This document shows, piece after piece, positions 1-8,752 of a stretch of 64,000 bases of DNA. How positions within the stretch are numbered: position 1 is the stretch's first letter; each line of letters opens with the position of its first letter. This DNA is from Luidia sarsii. Taxonomy: Eukaryota; Echinodermata; Asteroidea; Paxillosida; Luidiidae. The position numbers and the translations under genes were made by a program. The notes under the pieces are model-generated. The model searched no databases. It was not told the origin of the DNA and saw only the letters and a list, made by a program, of their open reading frames with translations. The DNA is taken from contig OX465103.1 in NCBI GenBank assembly GCA_949987565.1, positions 12,419,145 to 12,483,144 on the forward strand. Reading direction: 5' to 3'.

Positions 1-225
1 CATGTAAAAAATATGTTACTTTGAGATGAGAATTGAAAATCCAATTGTCCAATGAAATGTTATTGGCGAAGGAAGAGGAAATGAGAAAAAATGCAACATT
101 CAGAATGATGGTGGCAGTCGTTAATTTAGAAGGGAAAAATCACAAATTAGGAGTTTGAAGAGAAACCTTGTCAGTGACTTTTGAAATCAGCACCAGTCTA
201 TCTCTGTCTGTCTTTCCCCCTACAG
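1..225 (+). other. Intron 3' portion before the membrane-anchor exon
   Basis: No coding similarity is visible. The last 35 bases form a pyrimidine-rich tract rich in CTGT and CTTT, ending in CCCCCTACAG at 216-225, which is a strong 3' splice site. The rest is AT-rich intronic sequence of a gene whose earlier exons lie upstream of the window. Confidence 0.6.
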
Positions 226-314
226 ACGGCCTAAATGTGTTCATCATCATCATCATAACGGCAATCCTTGTCCTTCTCACCATACTCTTGCTCGTGTACA
301 AGTTCTTTATCTAG
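226..314 (+). CDS. Terminal exon encoding a C-terminal transmembrane anchor (partial gene)
   Basis: After the acceptor ending at 225, a phase-1 reading frame gives GLNVFIIIITAILVLLTILL followed by LVYKFFI and a TAG stop at 312-314. This is one uninterrupted hydrophobic segment of about 20 residues with a very short tail (VYKFFI), as expected for a type I or tail-anchored membrane protein. The first codon is split: one base comes from the previous exon and AC from this one. The body of the protein lies upstream of the window, so the family cannot be named. The two Kazal exons downstream on the same strand share the same acceptor phase and the same leading AC. This may therefore be an alternative membrane-bound 3' end of the same gene, or the end of a separate upstream gene. 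The exon call rests on splice site, hydrophobic profile and stop; there is no homology evidence. Confidence 0.6.
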
Positions 315-1106
315 CTCCACTCCGCCATTTCTTGCCCATTTGCTCAGCCCTTTTATTTTGAATTTGCTAAGATCGAGGGGAACTTTACACCTTTACTCCT
401 TAACCCTTACACCTTTATCCCGCATTCCCCTTTAATTTGGTATTTAATTTGTTTCATTTCTTAGTTTTTTCGTTTATTTCTGTTATATTTTATCTTGGGA
501 GCTTTGAATACACAGCTTCATACCATCACCACCAATGCCATTGATTCAGTATAGTTAAATTGGTTCCTTCTTGTGGCACAATCTATACTCTGACTTGTGA
601 AGAAACAACTCTTGAAGCATTGGGGGAAAGTCACATGAAACAATTGGCCAAACTCTATGACGCTGGACTGCTCATCATGTTTGTATTAAGAGTTGCTGCC
701 ATCTCTGAATATAAACTCTGTGTTGAATGACTTGAATCACCCTAATTCAGAACAAGTGGTGCTGTTATCATCAGTCAAATTATTTCTCTACCTTGCCCAC
801 CGAATCACAGTTTAATAGTTCTGTGAAACGTCAGCCAAACTAAACCATACTTCTCCACTCTCACCCACGCAAGAACCGTGTTGTTGTTTTTCTCACAAAC
901 AAAATTAGGCTGATGTTTTCCCATCAATGAATTCTATAGCAAAGAAAAAAATGGCTCAACTGATAATTGTATCCCGCTCTTAGGATGGGGCTTCTCATTA
1001 TACAAATGTGTATAATGATTGTGTCTGATATATGGTTGGCAAATGATTGGCAAAGGGAACATAGCATTCAAACACTGGCTAAAACAAATTGAGTGATTTG
1101 TGAAAA
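315..1106 (+). other. 3' UTR and/or intron, no further exon recognised
   Basis: AT-rich sequence following the membrane-anchor stop codon. No canonical AATAAA is seen in the first several hundred bases. A variant TATAAA at 710-715 is the only nearby candidate polyadenylation hexamer and is weak. No convincing coding exon is visible. Confidence 0.4.
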
Positions 1107-1206
1107 CAGCACAGAAAACTTTGACCGCACCGGGACTATATAGCCCGAGACCTCTGGTTATACCAGCGCCCTTACCACTTGAGCTGTCCAGCCCTTAGAT
1201 TGCGGC
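1107..1206 (-). mobile_element. tRNA-derived SINE fragment
   Basis: Read on the - strand, the segment contains a tRNA-like D-arm with a box A match (CAGCTCAAGTGG, + coordinates 1175-1186). It is followed by GGTAAGGGCGCTGGT, an anticodon-arm-like region and CCAGAGGTC. The box B region is decayed (CTATATAGTCCC in place of GGTTCRANNCC). Similar segments recur at 1565-1645, 2750-2825 and 8753-8890, so this is a dispersed family and not a tRNA gene. Confidence 0.6.
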
Positions 1207-1564
1207 CTTCCCAAATACTCAACTCTCATTGCGCCAGTCAGAAGGCATTCAACCGATGATGAATCGTGTAACAATGCCGTTAGTCTAAACTCCCATTTTC
1301 AAACCCACTTTGTGGTGTGTCCATTGCCGGGATTTCTTTTGCTTTTTCTATTTAATTTTTTACACTTTTGTTGTGGAAAACGGGAACTTGCCAATGCGAT
1401 GGATTTAGAATCTCTCCTGCGAGTTAACAAAACCCAACACAAACTTTTGAATGACGTGAGTATGAGCAATGCATGCGGGTATATCTTGCATGGTAGAAAA
1501 AACTAATACAAACTATTAAATTTCAAACCAAAAATGACATTATGGGAATAGGATTGTTTTTGGG

Positions 1565-1645
1565 TGGGAGAAACAAAGGAAATTTGACTGGACCGGGACT
1601 TGAACCTCGAGAACTCGTTTTAACGTTCCAGCGCGCGAACCCCCG
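1565..1645 (-). mobile_element. tRNA-derived SINE fragment with intact box B
   Basis: On the - strand the segment carries GGTTCAAGTCC (+ coordinates 1596-1606), an exact RNA polymerase III box B, followed by CGGTCCAGTCAAATTTCC. The same CCGGTCCAGT junction occurs at 2794-2803. The D-arm end is degraded (GCGCGCTGGAACG). The isotype of the founding tRNA cannot be assigned. Confidence 0.55.
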
Positions 1646-2363
1646 AACTGAAATATTCACTTATGTTCGAGAACTCAAATATTTACCAATTTATTACCAA
1701 TTCTAATCAACACAATCGTTGAGTATTGCATTGAGCTACCAATATTGTGCTTGTTTAAAAGTAGGACGTTAATAAATTAATGACAGACATTCTCAGAATC
1801 ACAAACATGAGAGAGCCTTGTGATGTGGAGAATGCGATTTTGACATGGCTTGCCGAGGTGGTCAAAGTCATGTCGTGGATTGAAATCTGCTTCTAGCGGC
1901 GGGTAACAAACACACTTACTGTAGATTCATTCTGGCGTCGTTACTCGTTACCTTCCCACCTATACCCCGCATGAATGTAGAGTTACGTGGGATTAACACA
2001 TCAGGTCTACCCAGGGAACCTTAGCGAACGCACCTAATACACGGCCCTTTTTCCAAAACGTACTCGGCCTCGGCTTCGTCTCTGTTTATCCAAAACCTGA
2101 AAAACACAATTTGGAGCTCTTTGTTGTAGCTGAAGCTTTTGGCTTATTTTTTTTTCAAAATGCAGTGTGACATGAAAACACAAAAACAGGAGCCTGAGCC
2201 TAAGCCGGGTTTTAGAAAAGGGCAATTGGTTGGCAAAAGAAAAACTATTTTGGGGGCAGGAAGACATTAGAATGTACACCCGGTACTGGTACCTTTAAGA
2301 CGAATGGAAAAGCAAAATGAATACCTTTCTGACAAATGACAATATCTCTTTTCTTCCTTTTAG
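1646..2363 (+). other. Intron or intergenic sequence before the first Kazal exon
   Basis: Contains no recognisable exon. The final bases form a strong 3' splice site, TTTTCTTCCTTTTAG at 2349-2363, preceding the Kazal exon. Short open frames here lack cysteine-rich or domain-like content. Confidence 0.45.
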
Positions 2364-2531
2364 ACCCACGCAAGTGCCCCATGTGCGAGCCTAACCTGTG
2401 CCCCGTGTGTGGGTCGGACGGTCGCACCTACCCCTCGGCCTGCGAGCTGGAGCGCGCTGCCTGCCTGCGCCAATCGACGAGCCTGCGGGCTGAGTACGAG
2501 GGCGACTGCATCCCTGGACTCCTAGAACTCG
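2364..2531 (+). CDS. Kazal-domain exon (phase 1-1 module)
   Basis: This 168-base exon (56 codons) is flanked by a TTTTAG acceptor and a GTAAGA donor, both in phase 1. That makes it a symmetric module that can be inserted or skipped without changing frame. It encodes a complete Kazal fold: cysteine spacing C-x2-C-x7-C-x10-C-x6-C-x14-C, with the hallmark [21 protein letters not shown]. Kazal domains are extracellular disulfide-bonded modules found in serine protease inhibitors and in matrix or signalling proteins such as follistatin, agrin and SPARC relatives. A seventh cysteine lies three residues before the third canonical cysteine (LCPVC), where a tyrosine is usual. By the standard alignment the P1 residue is proline (C-E-P), which argues against a classical trypsin-inhibitor site. 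The exon is much more GC-rich than its introns. Which Kazal family it belongs to is not determinable. Confidence 0.85.
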
Positions 2532-2587
2532 GTAAGACATGACTTTCTCATTTCTCACTCTCATTCCTCACAGTATCTGGTTGAGAA

Positions 2588-2735
2588 CCCCCCCCCGAAA
2601 AAAATAAAATAAATGAATAAACAAAAACAAAAAGATAAATAAAGAAAAGAACAAAAAAAGAACAACAATGAAATTTAAAAATAAACAAAAAATCCCCCCC
2701 CAAAAAAAAAACAGTGAAAAAATAATAAAATATTA
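2588..2735. repeat. A-rich low-complexity tract
   Basis: A C7 run, then AAAAAATAAAATAAATG-like sequence with repeated AAACAAAAA and AATAAA units, then CCCCCCCC and A10. This is probably simple sequence, or the A-rich tail of a retroposed element. AATAAA motifs inside it are not called as polyadenylation signals because they lie within an intron. Confidence 0.7.
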
Positions 2736-2749
2736 GGGCCTATAAGTGA

Positions 2750-2825
2750 ATCCGAGACCTCTGGTTTTGCGCTGCTACGCAAAACCAGAGGTCCCGGTCC
2801 AGTAAATTGTCTTTGCCATTTTTCA
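2750..2825. mobile_element. Two SINE fragments fused head to head, forming a perfect hairpin
   Basis: GACCTCTGGTTTTGCG (2756-2771) is followed by a 6-base loop and its exact reverse complement (2778-2793). The stem is 16 bp, plus three further pairs after one mismatch. The right arm continues as CCGGTCCAGT, matching the SINE at 1565-1645. The arms match the anticodon/variable region of the SINE at 8753-8833 (ACGCAAAACCAGAGGT on the - strand). A minus-strand copy is therefore joined to a plus-strand copy. Confidence 0.65.
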
Positions 2826-2958
2826 ACATTATACAAGAAATAGATTTTTCCCCCTTTCCGTTTGTTTTTTCGAATGTAAAATCTTCATAGATGTGAAAGC
2901 ACGAGGTATACCCTTTTCCAAGACTGATTTTGTTTGTTTGATTCATAAAGTGAATAAT

Positions 2959-3194
2959 TCAATAGACTGATTGCGCAACCACTGTTTACATGCCATCGCG
3001 TGACTTAGTTATAGTGGGTATTTATTCACCTCGTTTGGCACAGAGCAGGGATGAAAACATACAGTGGACAATATGATAGGCTTCTTTGCTCATTTCCACT
3101 CCTGTTCTGAACCAAATGAGATGCAAATATACCAACTACATTGTATAAGTCACGTGAAGACATGTAAACATTGGTCGCGCAATCGGTCTATTGA
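2959..3194. mobile_element. Foldback (long inverted repeat) MITE-like element
   Basis: The two ends are inverted copies: TCAATAGACTGATTGCGCAA at 2959-2978 matches the reverse complement ending at 3194 (TCAATAGACCGATTGCGCGA). Similarity continues inward for about 100 bases on each side through GTTTACATG, CGTGACTTA and an AGAGCAGG-like / AGAACAGG segment, leaving only a short centre. No clear target-site duplication is visible, and no transposase is encoded. It lies in the Kazal intron. Confidence 0.6.
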
Positions 3195-3224
3195 GTGGGT
3201 TTGGTCTTTAAATTGCACACAAGC

Positions 3225-3425
3225 CTATGGAAGCCTGCAGAAAGCAACTGACATGGCAATGACTTCAAAATACACACAAGTCTATGAAAGCAACCAGAAA
3301 GCAATTACCACGGCTATGGCTCAAAATTACACACAAGTCTATGAAAGCCACCAGAAAGCAATTACCACGGCTATGGCTCAAAATTATACACAAGTCTATG
3401 AAAGCCACCAGAAAGCAACTGCAGC
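3225..3425 (+). repeat. 57-bp minisatellite, about 3.5 copies
   Basis: Units start at 3225, 3282, 3339 and 3396 (partial), each beginning CTATGRAAGC and containing AGAAAGCAA and CACACAAGT. Copies 2 and 3 are nearly identical, while copy 1 is more diverged. A related fragment (CAAATTGCACACAAGTGGG) occurs around 3488-3508. The unit is 19 codons long and stop-free in one frame, so an open frame runs through it, but it sits inside an intron and has no splice context. Confidence 0.85.
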
Positions 3426-3546
3426 CAATAACAACAGGCTGGGGTGTTAACACTGGCCACAGCCAATGAACAGACATGGCTACGGTTTCAAATTGCACAC
3501 AAGTGGGAAATGAGTCTCATCACTTGCATTTTTTTTTATTCCTCAG

Positions 3547-3728
3547 TGAGAGGCGAGAGGCCGTGCGGGCAGTTCGTGTGTCCGGCCATCTACAACCCCG
3601 TCTGCGGCAGCGGCCACGTGACCTACAACAACGACTGCGTCTTGCTCAAGACGCGCCTGTGCGTGGACGGGATGGGGTCGCTAGAGAAGGTGCACCACGG
3701 CGTCTGCGAAGACTTCATCGACGCGTGA
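3547..3728 (+). CDS. Final Kazal-domain exon with stop codon
   Basis: The acceptor TTTTTATTCCTCAG ends at 3546. The phase-1 frame then reads V-RGERPCGQFVCPAIYN and continues through PVCGSGHVTYNNDC to GVCEDFIDA and TGA at 3726-3728. Cysteine spacing is C-x4-C-x7-C-x10-C-x7-C-x14-C, a complete and canonical six-cysteine Kazal domain with three expected disulfides. The P1 position is alanine (C-P-A), which would suit an elastase-like specificity if it inhibits at all. Only six residues follow the last cysteine, with no membrane anchor, so this isoform or gene would be secreted. The preceding Kazal exon is phase-compatible, giving two tandem Kazal domains joined by about ten residues. Two-Kazal or multi-Kazal secreted inhibitors and follistatin-like proteins are the candidates; the N-terminal part is not identified in the window. 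Confidence 0.85.
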
Positions 3729-3756
3729 CGCGCGGGGGGAGACCAGGAAATTGAAA

Positions 3757-3762
3757 AATAAA
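3757..3762 (+). promoter_or_regulatory. Polyadenylation signal AATAAA of the Kazal transcript
   Basis: Canonical AATAAA begins 29 bases after the TGA stop, implying a very short 3' UTR. A T-rich and GT-containing stretch follows within about 60 bases, consistent with a downstream element. Confidence 0.65.
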
Positions 3763-5540
3763 AGCAAAAGCAATGCCATTTCTTAAAACGGGCAAAAAGT
3801 TAAGCATTCTTTTTTCAAGCGTTCGGGAGTTTGGGATTTCGGCGCTCAGTTTATAAACGAAAACAACAACAGAAAAAAAAGAGCATGTTCTTTTCCCGAA
3901 TGAGACTGTTGAGAAACTCATCATTAGCTTGACTATCCTCTGTGGGGCAGTTGACCGAAGGGTCGGGGACCCGACTTTGTAGAAACTATAGCCGAGACTG
4001 CCGACGTAACTATTCCAACCGATTTCATCGCGACTTGGGCTTCGCTATAGTGCGTGGCTATATGCCCTTTTTTTCTTCTTCGGGTAGTGACTCAATGCGG
4101 GGCGAAATTCGGGGAGGTCAATTTGAGCTGACCGTGACGGGCAGGGGGGATGCGGTGGGTTTCGGTTGCTTGGAGTCCCGCGAACATTTCTCACTTCCGA
4201 CCCGTATTGTTCATCGTTTGCAGCCCGCTGTCGCAGCAACTGATACTACTGGCATGGCAAAACCCCAGGGTTGCCCGCCTCACTGGTTTGATTGGCCATC
4301 TCCGGAAAATGCTTCACCAACCTCGTTTACCGCTAGTGCCAAGATGCCAGTCAGTTGCTGTAACTCAAACAGCCTGTGCACTAGTCACATTTTTTAAGGA
4401 ACCATAAGGCATGGTTCTGGTTTATAGAAAAGTCTGTGTTATCGTCTGTGACGTGACAACAGGCTACAGAATCATAATGATCTTTCTCAATCCTTTTTTT
4501 ACTGACTCTTAAATTGTTCAGGGACCAAAGTTACACTTTTTGATAATTATGCTTCCTGCTTTTATAAATCCTAATGAAAGGATAAGACTCACGTTAATTG
4601 GATTTTCTACGAATTTATCTTCTGTAGGAGGCCCTTGCTGGTGTAATTTGAAGGTAATATTTTGGAGTCGAAGTGGAATTCCCTTTTTACTTTTTTCATG
4701 ATGTACAAAGATGGCTTCCAAAATGAGTGTGAAATATGCAGGAACAGTCTTTTACAGATCCCTTAGGGGTATTACTAATTAGTGGATAAAAGGCCGCACT
4801 AGTTGAGCTTTGTCGTCCACTTTGTTTTTCTTTTCTGTATGAATGAACTGAAAGCGTTGACGCTCTTTCTGCCTCTGAGAAAGGTCTTGCCAGGATCTGA
4901 AAGGCGAGCTCCTAATTATTGTCTTATTAAAAAAAAAAAAAATCTTTTGGTGAAATGATGTTGTACAACCCAAAGATCATCGGGACTCAATGCCAATGTC
5001 TCCTACGGCATAATGTCATATTGAAATGAGGACGAATGATATGTTCTGTGCCTTTATAGAAACAGAAGCAGTTTTGTGTGAAGAAGAAGTTTTTGTGTGT
5101 ATCATTGATAAACAATGAGTGGTGCTCATTAAGAATAATAGCATTGCAGAATAGACTTTATGGCTGAACAAGAGTGTCTTTGGCTGTTTGAGCTTACAGA
5201 TTTAAAGAATTCAGCCCATTTTAAATTGCTTTACTGGACACTTTTGAGTAACTTCAAAATTAAATTTGGGGGTTTCATCACTTGCCTTTGCATAGAAATG
5301 CAGGGAATGGGTAAGGATTTACGATAGGAATAATTATGAGCATTTACAGAGGCACTGATTCAAATGTCAAACCAAAAAAATTATCATAAACCGACAAGTG
5401 CCTCACCAATGATAATCTATAGTTTTGTATTACTATTTTTCTAAAATTCTAATGAAACAAGGACTCCAGTGACAAATGGGACCAACATTGAGATTAGACT
5501 GTTTGCCATTGCACTGGAGGAAAACTACATTCGATTTACA
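3763..5540. other. Intergenic sequence, no gene recognised
   Basis: Positions 3930-4370 are more GC-rich than their surroundings, with several CpG-containing words, and include an open frame with no domain-like features. A short inverted repeat (AGCAACTGA at 4235-4243 and ACTGGCAT at 4248-4255 versus ATGCCAGTCAGTTGCT at 4344-4359) is present. From 4400 onward the sequence is AT-rich, with no splice-bounded coding exon seen on either strand. Confidence 0.5.
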
Positions 5541-5553
5541 CTGTAACCAAAAA

Positions 5554-5657
5554 TGTATCATTTGGTTTATGATCTTTTGCTGCGAAATGATGGGAATCAT
5601 TATTCTTGTAATAGAAACACGTTGACTCTGTAAGTTAAGTACAAACCAAATGATACA
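5554..5657. repeat. 15-bp perfect inverted repeat with 74-base spacer
   Basis: TGTATCATTTGGTTT at 5554-5568 is the exact reverse complement of 5643-5657. The pairing does not extend further in or out. It may be the ends of a short MITE or chance; no element was recognised. Confidence 0.5.
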
Positions 5658-6105
5658 GGAATAAGCTTTTGTACAATGTGCATCAGAATCCTGCCATAAA
5701 CAAAATGTACCCATTGACTAAGTAGAGTCAGGATGGAGGAGTAATATGATGATTTCTATGCCTGAATATTTAATTGCCTGAACCTATTTAAGTTGTAGTA
5801 GTGTAGAGGTTTAGTTTTCTAGATAGCACATATAGTCTTAACCAAGGTCTAGCGATTATATTTTGTAATTAAAGCCCCAAAATGTAAGTTATAACACAAG
5901 TGATTGCAATAAATATATCTTTCAAGTGAAAATGGAGTAGAAGATTGTTTATGTGATTATGTGGCCAGTTTAATTGCTCATTGGGAGAGTTGGTAAAAGG
6001 CATTCTGATAAGAAACCAAGAGTTTGAATGGAATTGACTGCTCTGTTTTCAATCAAGCAAAGCAATAATATATTTGAAATAATAATAATATTTTGAAAAA
6101 TGGCA
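5658..6105. other. AT-rich intergenic sequence
   Basis: No exon, RNA gene or clear repeat is visible. AATAATAATAT-like simple sequence occurs near 6060-6095. Confidence 0.4.
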
Positions 6106-6242
6106 AAGGAATTTTGGCTAGACCAGAGCACCATTTCATAGAGTTGCTTAAGCGTGAAAATCGTGTAAGGGAGCCTGTCAACGTTGTCATTCTGTGTTTT
6201 GGCTGCAGAGGCCGCGTTCTGACCGCACCGTGACTTGGACAG
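6106..6242 (-). mobile_element. Possible degraded SINE or other dispersed repeat
   Basis: The words GACCGCACCGTGACTTGGAC at 6219-6238 resemble GACCGCACCGGGACT in the SINE at 1107-1206. GGCTAGACCAGAGCACC at 6116-6132 may be another fragment. The tRNA boxes are not intact, so this is a weak call. Confidence 0.3.
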
Positions 6243-6464
6243 GATTTACTGGCTCTCATGCTTACTTTACATATCAATGAAACTGACTAACCCTTTTATC
6301 ATAAGCTTTTCCGAAATTGCGTTTCGGAACAGGTTGTGTTTTTGTTCGGATTTTATGTCTTCTTTTTCTTGTCGCCAAAATCCAATAGAGCCACTTTTGC
6401 TATTGAACAAACTTGGATTTCAATAAAATATGGCAAATGCATAGAGCCCATGCTCTTATTGCGC

Positions 6465-6935
6465 ATCGTGACGTCATCAGATGTCACGTGACAGGGCTTT
6501 CAAGGGGCAAATTTCAAACTCGATTTTTAGCAAAAGTGCAAGTTCGATTGGGTTCTCTTAGTTGGGAAGAGGTGTATCCAAAAATTGTCATCAGTTGACT
6601 GTGACCTCATCTCATGAATATCGATGATCTCATGAACTTTCAGATTGTAACATTCAAATGAGCATATTTGGCTAATGGAGCGAGATTTTGGATCTGTACA
6701 TCAAATTTGGCATATTTATAGATCCGTTGCTCAAATTATGTATCATACTCTTGACGTCATCATGACGTCATCACGTCACGTGACAGCACTTAAAAGGGGC
6801 AAATTTTAAAAGTCATTATAGGCAAAAGTAAATCTTAGTTGGGAAAAGGTGTATCCAAAAATTGCCCTATTCGATCTTGACGCCATCAATTGAGCATACC
6901 GGTATTTGGCCAATGGAGCAAGTTTTTTTTTCATT
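6465..6935 (+). repeat. Diverged tandem duplication, period about 290 bp
   Basis: Copy 1 (about 6465-6750) and copy 2 (about 6751-6935, shorter) share TGACGTCATCA, GTCACGTGACAG, AAGGGGCAAATTT, CTTAGTTGGGAA, AGGTGTATCCAAAAATTG, and TTGGCYAATGGAGC. Copy 2 has deletions relative to copy 1. The unit itself has no coding potential that I recognise. Confidence 0.7.
6469..6784. promoter_or_regulatory. Cluster of CRE-like TGACGTCA and CACGTG palindromes
   Basis: Full 8-bp CRE palindromes TGACGTCA occur at 6469-6476, 6752-6759 and 6763-6770. CACGTG E-box palindromes sit just downstream in both repeat copies (TGTCACGTGACAGGG and CGTCACGTGACAGCA). CREs bind CREB/ATF bZIP factors, and CACGTG binds bHLH factors. 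No adjacent gene start is visible, so they may simply be part of the duplicated repeat. Confidence 0.35.
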
Positions 6936-7171
6936 TTCTCTTTTAAATCTATTGCGGATATATGTATAAACACCCCCGGGACCAAAATAACATAACGTAA
7001 TCGTAACATTATCAAAATGTGATCAATGTGATGCAAAAACCCCAAGTGGCTGGGGTACTGAATATGCAAAATAGCTCTTTCTATACACTCTAGCTCTCTA
7101 TACATGTAGGCTATATACATTAAACATGAGAAGAAGAAAAGAAAACCTGTTAAAGCTTGTGTAACCCTTCT
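6936..7171. other. Intergenic sequence without recognised features
   Basis: AT-rich sequence with no splice-bounded coding region or RNA gene seen. It ends in the TTACATG minisatellite. Confidence 0.35.
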
Positions 7172-7372
7172 TTTACATGTGACAGTTACATGTAATCATG
7201 GTTAGATGGTTACATGTGATCATGGTTACATGGTTACATGTGATCATGGTTACATGGTTACATGTGATAATGGTTACATGGTTACATGTGATCATGGTTA
7301 CATGTGATCATGGTTACATGTGATCATGGTTACAAGGTTACATGGTTACATGTGATCATGGAAAACTTACAT
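7172..7372. repeat. GGTTACATG / GTGATCATG minisatellite
   Basis: Irregular tandem array of two alternating words, GGTTACATG and TGTGATCATG, with nearly all units containing CATG palindromes. The motif TGATCATGGTTACATGGTT recurs with variable numbers of the GGTTACATG word. Open frames through it are simple-sequence artefacts. Confidence 0.85.
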
Positions 7373-7389
7373 GGTAACTTACACTTAAA

Positions 7390-7840
7390 TATGAATTAAC
7401 AAACGTCAGCAGTGTAACTATCAAAATGTTCACGTTCAGGGAAATGTGGATTTTAGGCTTCGGGCATATGAGCTTTTTAGAGGGCAATTTATGATTAATT
7501 ATGGAGAGCTGGGCCTACCATGAACACAATACACGTACATGTAGAGTACGTTTACAGGTATGATTATGATCACGTGACCATGAGATCATGTGATCATGTG
7601 ATAGTTATATGTTACACGGTTACATGTGAATTAACAAACTTCAGCTGTAATTGTGGATGGCTGGGCCTACCACGAACACAATACACATACATGCATGTTT
7701 ACATGTATGTTTATGTTTATAATTATTATGTGATCATGGTTACATGGTTACATGGTTGCATGGTTACATGGTTGCATGGTTGTTTGGTTACATGGTTACA
7801 TAATTACATGTACACATGTTCACATATAAACATGTAAATG
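7390..7840. repeat. Second TTACATG minisatellite block with an internal duplication
   Basis: GAATTAACAAACGTCAGC at 7391-7408 recurs as GAATTAACAAACTTCAGC at 7628-7645. AGCTGGGCCTACCATGAACA near 7507 recurs as GGCTGGGCCTACCACGAACA near 7660. Each duplicated flank is followed by ATACACRTACATG and then a GTGATCATG/GGTTACATGG array, the last at about 7730-7805. The whole minisatellite plus flank was duplicated once. Confidence 0.7.
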
Positions 7841-7882
7841 TAAATGCAAAAATGTGAAAATCTCAGGACCTTTCTCAAAGCC

Positions 7883-7975
7883 AAATGTGAAAATGTGAAA
7901 ATGTGATTTGTGAAAATGTGAAAATGTGAAAATGTGAAAATATAAAAATGTGAAAATGTGAAAATGTGAAAATGC
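7883..7975. repeat. 8-bp tandem repeat (AAAATGTG)n
   Basis: About eleven mostly perfect copies of AAAATGTG, with one ATTTGTG variant and one TATAAAAATG variant. Looser copies flank it from 7845. Confidence 0.85.
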
Positions 7976-8387
7976 TAATGTGGTGAGAGTGCTGGTAACA
8001 TACATGTAAGAGACAGGTCTCAGGTTCATATCTCATTTTGGGGGCCTATTTTGAAAAATAAATTACTCTGCAATTCCTGAGCAAGCTACTCTTGGACTTT
8101 TAGACCTACAAAACAAAGGACAGAAACCAGGGAGATGTTTTATTTACAAAGTACAGTACAAAGTGGACGGAGTAGTTTTATTCAGTTGCTTTTATAGGAT
8201 ACATTATTGCAAAAGCTAACGATGGCCATTGGCGGACATGGACGGACATTCAATTGAATGAAAACATTTCATTGCAAAGGGTCAGTTCAAACCTATGAAA
8301 TATGTTGTCTATGGTATGAGAACATACATGTAGGCTCAGGCTCGGGTCTCGGTTCCATTTCTCGTGCCTGCTGAAATATCGCTGGTC
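7976..8387. other. Intergenic sequence without recognised features
   Basis: No coding exon or RNA gene is evident. The stretch lies between the 8-bp repeat and the MITE copy. Confidence 0.35.
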
Positions 8388-8620
8388 TTAAAACCACTTC
8401 GTGCTGGGACCCCCAATTTCGGAGGTTTTGCTACGCGCCAGGCCCTCTGAATCCGCGGGCACTGTCACTATCGTCCAAGTGTTAAACAAAGACTCTTATC
8501 AGCCTCCCACCAAAACACTACGTAGCCAGTCAAAAGCTTTACAGACGACCGGCTTGGCCAGGTTTAACACACTCGAACACACAGTATACATTACTCTTGG
8601 CAATGAATACTTTGCTTGAA
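8388..8620. mobile_element. Degraded copy of the TTAA-flanked MITE
   Basis: Starts TTAAAACCACTTCGTGCTGG and contains GCCAGGCCCTCTGAATCCGC and a CACTCGAACACACAGT segment. These match, in order, CCACTTCGCGTCGGG, GTCAGGCCCTCTGAATCC and GCTTGAACACATAGTG in the copy at 10159-10488. The right terminal repeat is not found, so the copy is truncated or diverged. Confidence 0.6.
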
Positions 8621-8752
8621 GCAGGGGTGGATTTCAAAAAGCCCTACGATGCATCGTAACTCAGCTCTCAACAGATAATCCATTGAGTTGTTAGGCCTCA
8701 TGGTTTCTGGGCATTTGGTCGTAAGTTATGACGAGTTTGGTGGAATGGACCC

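Larger units (their letters stand above)
2532..3546 (+). other. Intron between the two Kazal exons
   Basis: A 1,015-base intron from GTAAGACATG (donor) to TTTTATTCCTCAG (acceptor). It is packed with repeats: an A-rich tract, a SINE-derived perfect hairpin, a foldback element and a 57-bp minisatellite, each listed separately. It joins phase-1 ends, so the split codon G|TG gives valine. Confidence 0.8.

Noticed and set aside
1312..1506. Signal-peptide-like frame (hydrophobic leucine/phenylalanine N-terminus) that could start the Kazal gene
   Set aside because: It begins with GTG, not ATG. It has no phase-1 donor leading toward the Kazal exon and no coding-like composition after the hydrophobic run.
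3064..3450. 128-codon frame across the Kazal intron
   Set aside because: It is produced by the 57-bp (19-codon) minisatellite and the foldback element, lies between two good splice sites of the Kazal gene, and has no domain.
3942..4397. 151-codon frame downstream of the Kazal gene
   Set aside because: It starts with a non-ATG codon, has no recognisable domain, and is supported only by locally higher GC content.
7520..8029. Short frames in the TTACATG and AAAATGTG repeats
   Set aside because: Simple-sequence translations (repeats of HGCMVTWL or FHIFTF type) without splice or start context.
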